Positions 14,921-15,550 of a stretch of 15,550 bases of DNA are shown here, one piece after another. The translations under genes were made by a program, and so were the position numbers. A model generated the notes under the pieces. It saw nothing but the letters and a program-made list of their open reading frames with translations. It did not search any database and had not been told where the DNA came from. Origin of the DNA: Burkholderia sp. (lineage in GTDB: Bacteria > Pseudomonadota > Gammaproteobacteria > Burkholderiales > Burkholderiaceae). How positions within the stretch are numbered: position 1 is the stretch's first letter; the number at the start of each line of letters is the position of its first letter. The DNA lies in assembly GCA_028292565.1 (NCBI GenBank), contig JAQGMD010000073.1:1-15550 (forward strand), written 5' to 3'.

Positions 14921-15550
14921 TTACCCTAGCATCGGTTTTTGGGTGACGGGCCACGGGCTGGTGGGATCCGACCAGTCGACCATGCGATGGCGGTCGGCAG
15001 TCAGTACATCGTCCAGTTGCCGCACGTATTCCATGTGTCCGCCGAGTTCTGCATAGTCCTGCAGGCGCATCGTGAATTCAATCGGCGCCACGATAGCGGG
15101 CGTTGGCACATAACCGAAAGAATTGTCCGGCATGCGCATTACATCGACCATGACCGTGATGCCGCCGCCGGCCCACACATAGGCGGGTGCACCGCCGCAG
15201 GTGACGTTGACCAGTGTTTGCTTGATAGAGCGGGTCAGCCATACCGGATTCTCGGTCACGCCTGCGCGCAAGGAACCGCCGGCGCCGCCGAGGAACAGCA
15301 CGCTGGTCAATGACGGCTCGCAGTTTTCGCCGATGCGGTCGACGACTTTCTGGACCGGTTCCGGCATCGGTGCCGAAACCGGACGAAGGTTCTCGTCGAG
15401 GATGAAATATTCCGCGTGTTCGCCTGTGGTGTAGGTAAGTAGCAGGCGAATTACCGGTCGAGAGGCGCTAGGGTCGAATCCTTCGATGATAGACAGCTGA
15501 TACTGGATATCGTTTCCGCCCCAGCCGTTGCCAGGGTTGGCAACCTGGAA
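14921..15550 (-). CDS. hnr: 6-hydroxynicotinate reductase homologue, C-terminal part (open at right edge)
   Basis: The frame is open from the right edge (15550) to a TAA at 14921, 209 codons. It shows FQVANPGNGWGG, TTGEHAEYFILDE, RIGENCEPSL, GGAGGSLRAGVTENPVWLTR, VTCGGAPAYVW, GGGITVMVDVMRMPDNSFGY and VPTPAIVAPIEF. I remember these blocks from proteins annotated as 6-hydroxynicotinate reductase in proteobacteria. Hnr reduces 6-hydroxynicotinate to 1,4,5,6-tetrahydro-6-oxonicotinate. The E. barkeri enzyme contains Fe-S clusters and a covalent flavin. Only two Cys are visible here, so any cluster-binding ferredoxin-type domain must lie in the unseen N-terminal part. No ApbE-type target motif is visible in this portion. 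It is the most upstream visible gene, with UPF0280 following after 9 bases. Confidence 0.72.
   Translation of the reverse strand, partial: FQVANPGNGWGGNDIQYQLSIIEGFDPSASRPVIRLLLTYTTGEHAEYFILDENLRPVSAPMPEPVQKVVDRIGENCEPSLTSVLFLGGAGGSLRAGVTENPVWLTRSIKQTLVNVTCGGAPAYVWAGGGITVMVDVMRMPDNSFGYVPTPAIVAPIEFTMRLQDYAELGGHMEYVRQLDDVLTADRHRMVDWSDPTSPWPVTQKPMLG

Overview
The window looks like a chromosomal segment of a betaproteobacterium, probably Burkholderiales/Oxalobacteraceae. This rests on moderately high GC, many Liv- and Tau/Ssu-type ABC transporters, start codons with AGGAG-type ribosome sites, and the intergenic repeat types. Placement below class level is inference. From about 1676 to the right edge every convincing gene is on the minus strand, so transcription runs right to left.

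Left flank (1-1675): a truncated IS5-type transposase runs off the left edge. Next come a small plus-strand gene for a 58-residue hydrophilic protein (662-838) and about 840 bases without a convincing gene, which hold strong inverted repeats near 1000-1067. A hypothetical protein resembling DUF7684 (1676-2122) closes the long minus-strand block.

Catabolic block, in order of transcription: a 6-hydroxynicotinate reductase homologue (Hnr, open at the right edge); a UPF0280/ApbE-like protein; two tandem AA_synth/DUF1185 paralogues; a branched-chain-amino-acid-type ABC importer (binding protein, fused LivH-LivM permease, LivG, LivF); a Tat-exported nicotinamidase; an enamidase (Ena)-like amidohydrolase; and a taurine/nitrate-type importer (NMT1-like binding protein, permease, ATPase, second permease). 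Many genes are coupled: ATGA, GTGA and TAATG overlaps are visible at several junctions.

Together the enzymes suggest a reductive nicotinamide/nicotinate route. Nicotinamidase makes nicotinate, a nicotinate hydroxylase not in this window makes 6-hydroxynicotinate, Hnr reduces that to 1,4,5,6-tetrahydro-6-oxonicotinate, and enamidase opens the ring to 2-formylglutarate. The enzymology is known from Eubacterium barkeri. The new element here is the packaging in a proteobacterium with two importers, an exported nicotinamidase and three proteins of unproven function. E. barkeri Hnr carries a covalently bound flavin and UPF0280 belongs to the ApbE (flavin transferase) superfamily, so the adjacent UPF0280 gene is a candidate Hnr maturation factor. 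This is inference.

Several intergenic repeats decorate the block: a MITE-like or composite palindromic element between livK and livHM, a REP/BIME-like pair between UPF0280 and the AA_synth genes, and a probable degenerate relative upstream of the nicotinamidase. No rRNA, tRNA, CRISPR array or recognisable regulator gene was found.
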